Assembly (NCBI RefSeq): GCF_052116145.1
Contig: NZ_JBQKLQ010000001.1
Location: 620,001 to 684,000, forward strand
DNA: 64,000 bases
Origin: Fundicoccus sp052116145
GTDB lineage: Bacteria > Bacillota > Bacilli > Lactobacillales > Aerococcaceae
Direction of reading: 5' to 3'
Part shown: one piece after another, positions 25,689 through 33,525 of the stretch
How positions within the stretch are numbered: the first letter of the stretch is position 1
How the letters are laid out: each line of letters starts with the position of its first letter
The notes under the pieces: generated by a model
What the model was told of the DNA's origin: nothing
The model's database searches: none
What the model saw: only the letters and a program-made list of their open reading frames with translations
Translations under genes and position numbers: made by a program

Positions 25689-26672
25689 TTATTGTGGTCC
25701 CATGACTTGATGTGGCACGTAAGGTTCTTCAAGGTAGGCTATGTCATCGATTGTTAATTTAAAATCAATGGCTGCAACTGCATCATCCAAATAAGTCGTT
25801 TTTGTTGCACCCACGATTGGAGCGGCTACTTCTGGTTTATTTAATAACCAAGCAAGCGAAACAGTTGCTGGTGCAATTTGATAATTGTTAGCCAGTTCAT
25901 TCACACGTTTAACGATTTCATTATCAGTTTCCATAGTCGTGTCATATTTGGCACGAGCGATAAAATCAGTTTGATAACGTGGCGTTTCAGCATTTAACGT
26001 ACGGGCAAGCCGACCAGCTGCTAAAGGACTATAAGGGGTGACAGCGATTTTAGCATCGGCGCAATATGGTAACATTTCCCGCTCTTCTTCACGGTAAAGT
26101 AAATTCAAGTGATTCTGCATCGAAACAAAGGAAGTGCACCCATTCTGACTTGCAACATGGTTGGCTTTTTGAAATTGCCAAGCATACATTGCAGATGCAC
26201 CAATATAGCGAACTTTACCCATTCTCACTAAATCGTCAAGCACTTGCATGGTTTCTTCAATCGGCGTCTGGTAATCCCAGCGGTGAATAATATAGAGATC
26301 GATATAATCTGTTTCTAAACGACGTAGACTATTATCGATTTCTGTAAGAATTGCTTTACGCGATAGGCCCGCGCGATTAGGTTTATTAGCCATCGGGTTA
26401 AAGACTTTCGTGGCTAACACAATTTCATCACGTTTAGCATAGGCTTTTAAAGCACGACCTAGAAACTCCTCGCTACTACCATTCGTGTAGACATTGGCGG
26501 TATCGAAAAAATTGATGCCTAAATCAAGTGCATGTTTAACAATTTGCTTTGATTTAGTTTCATCGAGGACCCATTGGTGAATCCATTCTCCTTTGTCCTT
26601 CCCAAAGCCCATAGTGCCTAAACAAATTGGCGAAATATCTAAACCAGTGTGACCTAACTTTTTATATTCCAT
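25689..26672 (-). CDS. Aldo/keto reductase
   Basis: NAD(P)H-dependent oxidoreductase with a TIM-barrel fold, 327 residues. The catalytic tetrad is visible as Asp (FFDTANVY), Tyr (in the same motif), Lys (LATKVF) and His (YIIHRWD). The C-terminal cofactor segment APIVGATKTTYLDDA is present. It belongs to the YdhF/YghZ-like group of bacterial aldo/keto reductases. The start follows AGGGGTGG. It is a single gene opposite a decayed aldolase gene; the physiological substrate is unknown. Confidence 0.9.
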   Translation of the reverse strand: MEYKKLGHTGLDISPICLGTMGFGKDKGEWIHQWVLDETKSKQIVKHALDLGINFFDTANVYTNGSSEEFLGRALKAYAKRDEIVLATKVFNPMANKPNRAGLSRKAILTEIDNSLRRLETDYIDLYIIHRWDYQTPIEETMQVLDDLVRMGKVRYIGASAMYAWQFQKANHVASQNGCTSFVSMQNHLNLLYREEEREMLPYCADAKIAVTPYSPLAAGRLARTLNAETPRYQTDFIARAKYDTTMETDNEIVKRVNELANNYQIAPATVSLAWLLNKPEVAAPIVGATKTTYLDDAVAAIDFKLTIDDIAYLEEPYVPHQVMGPQ

Positions 26673-26867
26673 TGTTCCACCCCTATTTGATTTTTTTTAA
26701 GTATAGCACGTCTATTCCTTAAATGATTTCATTAACACTTGTAACAAGCCAGTCTTAATTGAAGTTTTCCACATAGCGCAACAAGATGTGCTTTCTCATA
26801 AATATAATGTATGCGCTACCAACTGGCGTGTGTTATTCTACAGTTAGATAAACAAGGAGTGAGCGCA

Positions 26868-27246
26868 ATGAAAGAAAATACGATACTAAAAAAAATGAAT
26901 GCCCAACAACAAGTCGTTGGAACCTTCTTCGAGACAAATGGGACGTCCATTGTAGAATGTGTGAGAATTGCCGGTTTAGTTTTTTATTGTTGATTTTGAG
27001 CATAGTATCTTTACAGCGGAATCACTTTTAGAAATTGTTCACCCTCTTTTTACAGAAGCCTTCCCTCGTATTTACAAAGCTTGTCGCGCACATGATAAAA
27101 CCACTTTTATTTTTGGAGCGAATACTCAGCAGGCGCGTACTTATAAAGAATATGGCTTTGATGCGATTACTTGTAGTATGGATGCTTCTTTAATGATTCA
27201 AGCTTTTAAAGATATGTTAGAAACAGTTAAAGAAGACTCATTCTGA
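26868..27246 (+). pseudogene. Decayed HpcH/HpaI-family aldolase
   Basis: Remnant of a class II 2-oxo-3-deoxy-acid aldolase, normally about 255-300 residues. The N-terminus (ATG 26868 behind AAGGAGTGAG) reads MKENTILKKMNAQQQVVGTFF..., typical of the family. At a T6 run (26980-26985) the frame shifts; one T fewer continues GLVFIVDFEHS. Around 27050 the sequence then jumps straight to the family's C-terminal part (FIFGANTQQARTYKEYGFDAIT...) ending at 27246. About 150 residues of the barrel, including most active-site positions, are missing. This is a true pseudogene. Confidence 0.8.
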
Positions 27247-27269
27247 ATGTATCGATAAAACAAGAAAAA

Positions 27270-27315
27270 AAACGTGCCAAAGTAAACTGATGAATCAGCT
27301 CACTCTGGCACGTTT
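27270..27315. terminator. Bidirectional terminator
   Basis: AAACGTGCCA/TGGCACGTTT outer stem with nested AGT/ACT and CTGAT/ATCAG inner pairs. It is flanked by an A run on the left and TTATTTG on the right. Confidence 0.75.
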
Positions 27316-27343
27316 ATTTGTTTTACTGTTTGTTTTCTAAGTC

Positions 27344-29014
27344 TTATTGATTCACAATCGATTCAAAGCCAGCTTGTAACTCCATATTTTCTGTTGGGGA
27401 AAAATGGATTAAACCGTCTGGCATTCCTTGGTTTTGTTGACTATTTAAAACGACGGCCGCCCCATCTACTATGGCAAAAAGATAAAAGTGTGCACCAGCC
27501 GGTGCATTTGGATTGGCTTCATAGAAGTGTGTGACATCATTGTAAGCTGCGACAATAACATATTCGCCAGCTTGGCTCGCTTCACCTGTAGGCGACCAGT
27601 TAGCCGCAACAGCTGTGTCATTCACTCCAAGAATAGGTAACACATCGGTTGGAAAAGCGACTCCATACATGTCGCCTGGCGAATCAGGTGTAAAACTTTC
27701 ATAGGTCTGTTCCATGCCATCCCCCCAAGTTACCATAAGGTCTGCTAATTGTGACGCTTTGCTTTCGTCCCATAGAGCTTGTCCTATTGCTTCATCTTCT
27801 GGTTCTTCTACTAGGTCTTCTTCGTTACTAGCATCCACATCCGACTCGTCTTCAGTTACTGAACTATCTTGAAGAATTTCAAAAGTTGATGTATCAACAC
27901 GGTAGTCTACCATCGGTACATCTGGATAAGCCTCTTCACCTTCATATACCGTTATTAAGACACCTTCTGGTGTTTTTTCAAATCTTAAGAAGCGCTCGCC
28001 GCCTTCATTATCAAGTTGGCTTAAGACTATGACAGACTCTTCATTTTCGACTTCTTGCCATTGATCACGTTCATAATGTTCTAAATTGGTGTCATCTGCT
28101 GATGGACCATCGATAAAGGTCGCTTCCCAAAAGTCAATTGCTTGTTCTAACGTCCAAGTGAAGCCAGTTGAAGCATCAATTTGTGCTGTCGTTCCTTCAT
28201 TTTTAGCTGTTTCTATTGCGGCATATTCAGTAACAAACGTTATAAATTGCGTCGCTAATTCTTCTGTTAATTCTATGTCATGTTCAGCTGCAAATTCCTC
28301 TAACACCGCTAAAGTTAAGTCATTGAATACCGCTTCAGTAGGTTTTTCTTCCGCTTGGAAAGCCTCGTTAACAGCTAACTTTAAGGCTGTTTGTAATTGG
28401 CTAATCTGTTCAATTGTTAAATGGCTTGTCTCTTCTATCTCTGTTACTAGTTTAATTTCTTTCTGGGCTACTTGAACAGCCTCGGGATTGAGGGCTAAGT
28501 CATTCTCATCATAAATGGCATAGACACCCGCTAAGGCACCTTCACCGGTCACAGCTTCCACTGCGGCAATCTTAATCAATACATCCATGGCTCCTGCAGT
28601 AATGGCTGCTTGTTGATAAGTTTGTGCTGCAACCGACGTAATGGTATCCGGTGTTACAATCTGTACTTGGACTCCATACCCTTCTTCACGTGGTTCAATA
28701 ACTGCACTTGAAAAGACTTGCGTTTCTACTGTCGACCCATCGGCTAAATATTGATTGATTAACGCCCCATCAATGGACATCATCTGTTGATTAGATGTAT
28801 CACTCGCTCGTAGTAAAGAGAGTGTATTCTGTCTTTGTTCATCATTTAATGATGCTCCTAAAGCAACTTCGCTCTGGCTCAAGCGTTCATTAAGCCCCTC
28901 GGCTTGTTCTTCTTGGGCATAAATAATTGCAGCAGTTGACAAGGGTGCTACCATCGTTCCAATTCCTAAAGTCGTCGCTAATAATAAAACGGACTGTTTT
29001 CTTCGCTTCTTCAT
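27344..29014 (-). CDS. Secreted DUF1002 (YpuA-like) plus DUF4767 protein
   Basis: Exported protein of about 556 residues. ATG 29014 follows AAGGGGA; the frame extends 12 codons further without a better signal. A signal peptide (MKKRRKQSVLLLAT... to IIYAQ) is followed by a DUF1002/YpuA-type domain (about residues 40-260, with LGASLNDEQRQNTL and VTGEGALAGVYAIYD). An acidic linker of about 25 residues (SVTEDESDVDASNEED...) leads to a C-terminal DUF4767 domain (about 420-556, with LWDESKASQLADLMVTWG and AGAHFYLFAI). I know DUF1002 and DUF4767 as separate proteins, so the combination is notable. Function is unknown. Confidence 0.75.
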   Translation of the reverse strand: MKKRRKQSVLLLATTLGIGTMVAPLSTAAIIYAQEEQAEGLNERLSQSEVALGASLNDEQRQNTLSLLRASDTSNQQMMSIDGALINQYLADGSTVETQVFSSAVIEPREEGYGVQVQIVTPDTITSVAAQTYQQAAITAGAMDVLIKIAAVEAVTGEGALAGVYAIYDENDLALNPEAVQVAQKEIKLVTEIEETSHLTIEQISQLQTALKLAVNEAFQAEEKPTEAVFNDLTLAVLEEFAAEHDIELTEELATQFITFVTEYAAIETAKNEGTTAQIDASTGFTWTLEQAIDFWEATFIDGPSADDTNLEHYERDQWQEVENEESVIVLSQLDNEGGERFLRFEKTPEGVLITVYEGEEAYPDVPMVDYRVDTSTFEILQDSSVTEDESDVDASNEEDLVEEPEDEAIGQALWDESKASQLADLMVTWGDGMEQTYESFTPDSPGDMYGVAFPTDVLPILGVNDTAVAANWSPTGEASQAGEYVIVAAYNDVTHFYEANPNAPAGAHFYLFAIVDGAAVVLNSQQNQGMPDGLIHFSPTENMELQAGFESIVNQ

Positions 29015-29200
29015 TAAAAAAATCCCCTTCCTCAATCTAACTTCCACCAACAGTTTTACTCTAATTTCATCCTACAAAGCGAGCCTTTCAAAGTCTAACT
29101 AAATGCCTTATCTTCATAAACAATCAAATATTTCATCATTGTTTATTCACATAAACACAAGATTTTCTTAAGTTTTCATCTATCTAAAACTTCTCAATCA

Positions 29201-29229
29201 TTGGTCAAATAATGACTACATGGTACAAT
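29201..29229 (+). promoter_or_regulatory. Promoter of the OsmC-like gene
   Basis: TTGGTC (29201-29206), 17 nt, TACAAT (29224-29229), located 32 nt upstream of the start codon. Confidence 0.6.
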
Positions 29230-29261
29230 GAAATTAAATAATCTGTGGAAGGAATGAATGT

Positions 29262-29675
29262 ATGAGTAAGAAAACTGTGTCCGCAACACTGGAAGACGCT
29301 TATGTGGTAAAATCCGAAACGGAAGGCTTCACTTATGTCATGGACTATGCTGAACGCAACCCCGTTGGCGAAAGTCAAGGCACAAGCCCTACTGGACTTT
29401 TATTAACTGCTTTATCTGGTTGTCATGCAATGACTGCCCGTTCTTTTCTCGCCGGAAAAAGGATTCCATTTAGTAAATTAGAAGTCGTGGTGGAAGGCAA
29501 TTTTGAAAATGGTAAACAAAGTTGGCACCTAAGTGCCAACGTTATCATAAAAACAGATGCTCAATTGGATGATCGTCAAAGAGAAACGATGGAGCGCTTC
29601 ATTGCTCGCAACTGTACGGTTTCCAGCATCCTTCAATCTGGTAATGAAATAAACTGTTCAATCGAACTCGAATAA
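29262..29675 (+). CDS. OsmC/Ohr-family peroxiredoxin-like protein
   Basis: Small cytoplasmic protein of 137 residues predicted to reduce organic hydroperoxides. The family's first Cys lies in LTALSGCHAMTARSFL and the second in IARNCTVSSIL, as in OsmC-like proteins. A GESQGTSPTGLLLTAL segment is the usual substrate-pocket region. It has its own promoter and terminator, so it is monocistronic. The start follows GGAAGGAATG. It is closer to the general OsmC subgroup than to Ohr. Confidence 0.87.
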   Translation: MSKKTVSATLEDAYVVKSETEGFTYVMDYAERNPVGESQGTSPTGLLLTALSGCHAMTARSFLAGKRIPFSKLEVVVEGNFENGKQSWHLSANVIIKTDAQLDDRQRETMERFIARNCTVSSILQSGNEINCSIELE

Positions 29676-29681
29676 AAGACA

Positions 29682-29706
29682 AAAAGCCATCTTAATGATG
29701 GCTTTT
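29682..29706 (+). terminator. Terminator of the OsmC-like gene
   Basis: AAAAGCCATC and GATGGCTTTT form a perfect 10-bp stem with loop TTAAT. Confidence 0.85.
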
Positions 29707-29712
29707 CTAATG

Positions 29713-29943
29713 GACTGAAAAAAATCTTCAATCGTCGCACACACGACTGAAGAAATCTTCGTTCGTCACACCCACGACTGAAGAAATCTTCGTTCGTCAC
29801 ACCCACGACTGAAGAAATCTTCGCTCGTCGCACACACGACTGAAGAAATCTTCGTTCGTCGCACCCACGACTGAAGAAATCTTCGTTCGTCGCACACACG
29901 ACTGAAGAAATCTTCAATCGTCGCACCCACGACTGAATGATTG
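29713..29943. repeat. 31-bp tandem repeat array (minisatellite)
   Basis: Seven head-to-tail units begin at 29713 (32 bp, one extra A), 29745, 29776, 29807, 29838, 29869 and 29900, plus a partial unit from 29931. The consensus begins GACTGAAGAAATCTTC and ends CGTCGCACCCAC. Variable positions are GTT/AAT/GCT in the middle and CGCACAC/CACACCC at the end. Each unit has the small palindrome GAAGAAATCTTC. There are no spacers, so it is not a CRISPR array. The period of 31 is not a multiple of three, which argues against coding. Confidence 0.9.
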
Positions 29944-30039
29944 ACTACCTCGTCAAGATTGTCTATTTTATCGGAAACCCTCGTCATAAGTGTCCGTTCT
30001 ATAGGGTCCACTTGATTCTGACTATTAAAACAGACCTGT

Positions 30040-30798
30040 CTAAAGGATACCTGGTTGCATCTCATTTAACTTGGCAAAAACCTGCCCAACTTCGCCTTGA
30101 ATATAAGCAGCCACTTCCAACTTCTGTAGATCAAGCGGTTCTCTGTTAATGACGATGACTCGCTTCCCCTCGAAATGATAAATCAAATTTTTGGCTGGAT
30201 AGACTGTTAGTGACGTTCCAGCAATTATTAAGACATCCGCCTTTTGGATAGTCTCAATACTACGATTAATATCCACCGATTGAGGATTTTCTCCAAAGAA
30301 TATGACACTAGGTCTAACGATTCCTTGATCGACATAGCAACGTGGGATATTCTGCTCATCGCGAGGGGCTTCATTCGGCAAATAAACGCGCCCACACTCC
30401 ATACAATGCCAAGTCCGACCGTTTCCATGTAATTCAACAACAAAGCGATGCCCGGCCTTCTGGTGAAGCCCATCGACATTTTGGGTAATGATGCGAACGT
30501 CTTTACCCGCTTGTTCCCATTCAGCTAGCACCAAATGCGCCGCATTGGGCTCAATCAGTTGTGGACGATCTGTCTGTGGACGATTAAAAAACTTTTCAGG
30601 ATGCGTCATAATATATCGTTTATTCATGATTTTTCTGGGATCTTCTTGAGCTGCTTCCATTTTAGAATACTGTCCGTCACGAGAACGGTAATCTTTCAAG
30701 CCACTTTCAGTTGAAACCCCTGCGCCTCCAAAGAAAGCAATTAACTTAGCTTCTGCAAGCCATTCTTTGACTAGTTTTAACGTTTCTAAATTTGTCAT
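30040..30798 (-). CDS. cobB: SIR2-family NAD-dependent protein deacylase
   Basis: Cytoplasmic NAD-dependent lysine deacylase, 252 residues. The NAD-binding motif is FFGGAGVSTESGLKDYRS (about residues 22-40), the catalytic His region is TQNVDGLHQKAG, and IIAGTSLTVYPAKNL lies later. The zinc site keeps a CMEC pair and RC, but the expected fourth Cys is replaced: the segment reads RCYVDQG rather than CXXC. Lys/Asp replacements around residue 36 (LKDYRS) show the class typical of Firmicutes. The start follows AAGGGAAG. It ends next to the tandem repeat array. Confidence 0.85.
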   Translation of the reverse strand: MTNLETLKLVKEWLAEAKLIAFFGGAGVSTESGLKDYRSRDGQYSKMEAAQEDPRKIMNKRYIMTHPEKFFNRPQTDRPQLIEPNAAHLVLAEWEQAGKDVRIITQNVDGLHQKAGHRFVVELHGNGRTWHCMECGRVYLPNEAPRDEQNIPRCYVDQGIVRPSVIFFGENPQSVDINRSIETIQKADVLIIAGTSLTVYPAKNLIYHFEGKRVIVINREPLDLQKLEVAAYIQGEVGQVFAKLNEMQPGIL

Positions 30799-30837
30799 TT
30801 AGCCACTTCCCTTTTTTCACTTTGATGTTTAATCTTC

Positions 30838-31524
30838 TTAAAGTTCAAAAAATTCGCCTAATTTCGGCACATAGCCTACTCCTTCTGGCAAACGATTAAT
30901 AAAAGCATATGGGTCTTGTTCGATAAGTGGGAAAGTATTGTAATGAATCGGTACCACACGTTTAGCTTGAAGCCATTCAGTTGCCAGGATAGCATCTTCT
31001 AGCCCCATCGTAAAATTATCACCAATCGGAACAAAAGCCAAATCTATTGCTTCTCTATTGCCAATTAGTTGCATATCTGAATACAAAGCGGTATCTCCTA
31101 AATGATAAACCGTTTGATTATCCGCCGTTAATAAAATCCCAGCGGCTAAACCTAACTCATAAGGTTTACCGTTTTCTAAAGTAATTGAAGAACCATGAAT
31201 CGCTGGTGTAAATTTAATTCGCCCAAATGGGAAGTTATGGGCTCCACCCGGTTGCATTCCGTGCACATTATTTAGACCTTGGCTACTTAAATAAGACACA
31301 ATTTCAACGGTAGAAATCACGTGAGCGCCCGTTCGTTTAGCTAATTCAATTGTATCACCTAAGTGATCAGCATGTGCATGGGTGACTAATATAACATCTA
31401 CTTCAACCTTCGATAAATTTAAGTCGCATTGTTCATGTCCTGTAATGAAAGGATCGAATAATAGTTTCGTACCACCATGTGTGACAACAGAAACAACTGC
31501 ATGACCGTGAAAGGCTACTTTCAT
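30838..31524 (-). CDS. UPF0173-type MBL-fold metal-dependent hydrolase (YtkL-like)
   Basis: A 228-residue metallo-beta-lactamase-fold protein. It has the short N-terminus KVAFHGHAVVSV, metal motif THAHADHLGD, GHTPG-like positions replaced by VYHLGDTALYSDM, and a late VVPIHYNTFPLI segment, all typical of UPF0173. It is cytoplasmic, with unknown substrate. The start follows a strong AAGGAGGAAG. It is the first gene read by polymerase in a minus-strand run with cobB, 40 nt apart, so the two may share a transcript. Confidence 0.85.
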   Translation of the reverse strand: MKVAFHGHAVVSVVTHGGTKLLFDPFITGHEQCDLNLSKVEVDVILVTHAHADHLGDTIELAKRTGAHVISTVEIVSYLSSQGLNNVHGMQPGGAHNFPFGRIKFTPAIHGSSITLENGKPYELGLAAGILLTADNQTVYHLGDTALYSDMQLIGNREAIDLAFVPIGDNFTMGLEDAILATEWLQAKRVVPIHYNTFPLIEQDPYAFINRLPEGVGYVPKLGEFFEL

Positions 31525-31600
31525 ATTACTTCCTCCTTGTAGTATCGGTTTATTCTACACATTTATTTGCTTTTGACCATTTACTTGACTCAAACTGCTT

Positions 31601-32143
31601 TTAATACACAGCTCTTGGACCACCGATGTATTTACCACGCGAATTAGCGGCCGTCACATGTGCTTGACCGATCTGTTTCGTTTTCAAACGAATAGGCACT
31701 TGAACATGTTTAACATGCATTCCAATTAAAGTGTCTCCAATATCTAAGCCAGCGTTTGCCTGAATGAATTCTACCATGACAGGATCTTCTGCTAACTGAT
31801 AAGCAGCAACACAAGCTGCCCCTCCAGCCTGTAAACTAGGCTTAACATTAACAATTTCAAGACCATGTTCAATCGCATACGCTCTTTCAACGACCAATGA
31901 CCGATTGAGATGTTCGCAGGCTTGTTGAGCTAAATAGATCTGCTTAGGCTTTAACTCTTTAAGTAGCGTTTCAATTATTCTATACCCGATTTCTTTATTG
32001 GAAGCTTGCCCAATAGTCTCGCCTACAACTTCACTCGTACTTGCTCCAACGACGAGTAAATCCCCAGCTTGTAAATCCAGAAGTTCCAGCAATTCTCTAA
32101 TCGCTGCTTGGACTTCTTTTTGAATAGTGTCTAGCATCTCCAT
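31601..32143 (-). CDS. UPF0340/TIGR01440 family protein (YwlG-like)
   Basis: Conserved 180-residue cytoplasmic protein of unknown function. Characteristic segments are GDLLVVGASTSEVVGETIG (about residues 27-45), QACEHLNRSLVVE, VKPSLQAGGAACVAAY and DIGDTLIGMHVKHVQVPIR. In many Firmicutes it lies near glyA or upp-type genes; here it lies 14 nt downstream of a ComEB-type deaminase gene, so the two are probably co-transcribed. Two ATGs (codons 1 and 3) follow AGGTGA; the second has better spacing. Confidence 0.85.
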   Translation of the reverse strand: MEMLDTIQKEVQAAIRELLELLDLQAGDLLVVGASTSEVVGETIGQASNKEIGYRIIETLLKELKPKQIYLAQQACEHLNRSLVVERAYAIEHGLEIVNVKPSLQAGGAACVAAYQLAEDPVMVEFIQANAGLDIGDTLIGMHVKHVQVPIRLKTKQIGQAHVTAANSRGKYIGGPRAVY

Positions 32144-32157
32144 TCACCTCACTGATC

Positions 32158-32649
32158 TTATTCTGCTTCTTTACTTAAATTACGATTGTTTAACTGAGTC
32201 ATTTGAATAAAGAAATCATCAGGGATTTCACCTTTAATCGTTTCAACACCAGCTTGCCTTAGTAGTTGCTTGGCGTATGGATGATTATGATAATCATGTA
32301 AATAATAGATTTTATGAATGCCTGCTTGAATAATCGATTGTGTACATTTTAAACAGGGAAAATGCGTCACGAAAATTTCTGCACCGTCTGTTTGTACCCC
32401 GAATTTCGCACATTGTAACAGAGCATTCATTTCTGCATGGACCGTTCTGACACAGCGACCCTCTTCTAACAAGCAGCCAACGTCAATACAATGGTCCTCT
32501 CCACTAACAGAGCCATTATAGCCACCTGCGATGACGCGCTTATTACGAACGATAACGGCTCCCACCATTAAGCGTTCACAAGTGCTACGTAATGATAAAA
32601 CTAAACTTTGAGATAAAAAGTATTGATCCCAAGGGATTCTTTGAGTCAT
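32158..32649 (-). CDS. ComE operon protein 2-like dCMP deaminase
   Basis: Zinc-dependent deoxycytidylate deaminase of 163 residues, cytoplasmic, feeding dUMP to thymidylate synthesis. The zinc site is formed by HAEMNALLQ and PCLKCTQSII. An N-terminal RSTCERLMVGAVIV segment and the GGYNG motif are typical of ComEB. Competence genes comEA and comEC are not adjacent, so it is separated from the usual late-competence operon. The start follows AGGAGG. Downstream, YwlG follows after 14 nt. Confidence 0.88.
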   Translation of the reverse strand: MTQRIPWDQYFLSQSLVLSLRSTCERLMVGAVIVRNKRVIAGGYNGSVSGEDHCIDVGCLLEEGRCVRTVHAEMNALLQCAKFGVQTDGAEIFVTHFPCLKCTQSIIQAGIHKIYYLHDYHNHPYAKQLLRQAGVETIKGEIPDDFFIQMTQLNNRNLSKEAE

Positions 32650-32822
32650 TTACAGTCCTCCTAGTATGTATTCGTGCTTTTATTTTATCATACTTTGAAA
32701 TATACACGACATTATTCACTGAATTACCTCCATACTAAAACAAAGTCGTCTAATTGAACTTACCATAAATGAGTATTCAATGTGGTATACTTGATTTAAC
32801 GAAAAATAATATAGGTGATTAA

Positions 32823-33452
32823 ATGTTAACTAAAGAATGTGCAAGAAAAGTTATAGAAGAAATTATGGCGCTTTACCCTGATGTCGAAACGATTTTAAAT
32901 TATCGTAATAATTATGAATTATTAGTAGCCGTCATGTTGAGTGCACAAACAACTGATATTGCCGTTAATAAAGCAACCGTGGCTTTATTTGAACGATTCC
33001 CTAATCCAGCAACAGTTGTTCAAGCTTCTCCAGCCGAGATTGAGCCTTATATTCAATCGATTGGCTTATATCGAAATAAAGCCAAGTATCTCTTCCAGTG
33101 TTGCCAGCAACTCGTTGAGAGATTTAATGGCGAAGTGCCTAGTAATAGAAAAGACTTAGAGTCATTAGCTGGTATTGGTAGAAAAACAGCTAACGTAGTC
33201 TTAAGTGTCGGGTTTAATATTCCAGCTTTTGCAGTCGATACTCACGTTTCAAGAGTCTGTAAACATCATGATTTAGTCCCAGAAAATGCAACGCCTAGAC
33301 AAATTGAAGATTATATTGTATCTATTTTACCAGCAGATCAACTAACTCAAGCCCACCAGTCTATTATCTTTTTCGGGCGAAACATTTGTCATCCTCGTCA
33401 TCCTGCCTGCGAAAATTATCCACAACTTTATTCTTGTCAGGAACATATCTAG
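32823..33452 (+). CDS. nth: Endonuclease III with an altered iron-sulfur motif
   Basis: DNA glycosylase/AP-lyase for oxidised pyrimidines, 209 residues. The helix-hairpin-helix GIGRKTANVVL with catalytic Lys, the VDTHVSRV segment with catalytic Asp, and LVAVMLSAQTTD are intact. The C-terminal [4Fe-4S] site should read C-x6-C-x2-C-x5-C, but here it is Cys189, Cys196, Tyr199, Cys205: the third ligand is encoded by TAT (33417-33419) instead of TGT. The protein may lack a cluster or bind it weakly. The start follows TAGGTG. It stands alone and ends in a bidirectional terminator. Confidence 0.9.
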   Translation: MLTKECARKVIEEIMALYPDVETILNYRNNYELLVAVMLSAQTTDIAVNKATVALFERFPNPATVVQASPAEIEPYIQSIGLYRNKAKYLFQCCQQLVERFNGEVPSNRKDLESLAGIGRKTANVVLSVGFNIPAFAVDTHVSRVCKHHDLVPENATPRQIEDYIVSILPADQLTQAHQSIIFFGRNICHPRHPACENYPQLYSCQEHI

Positions 33453-33463
33453 AATCAGTAACA

Positions 33464-33514
33464 AAAAAAACTAATCAAAACAGACGAACTGGTCTCTTTT
33501 GAATAGTTTTATTT
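33464..33514. terminator. Bidirectional terminator between nth and kdgT
   Basis: AAACTAATCAAAACAGAC pairs with GTCTCTTTTGAATAGTTT with few mismatches. An A run precedes it and T-rich sequence follows. Confidence 0.65.
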
Positions 33515-33525
33515 ATTTCGTTAAA

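Noticed and set aside
29713..29943. Possible CRISPR array.
   Set aside because: The units are head to tail without unique spacers and there are no cas genes.
29633..30065. Minus-strand open frames through the 31-bp repeats.
   Set aside because: The translation is a low-complexity product of three-unit periodicity, with no ribosome binding site and no family; it overlaps the OsmC and sirtuin gene ends.
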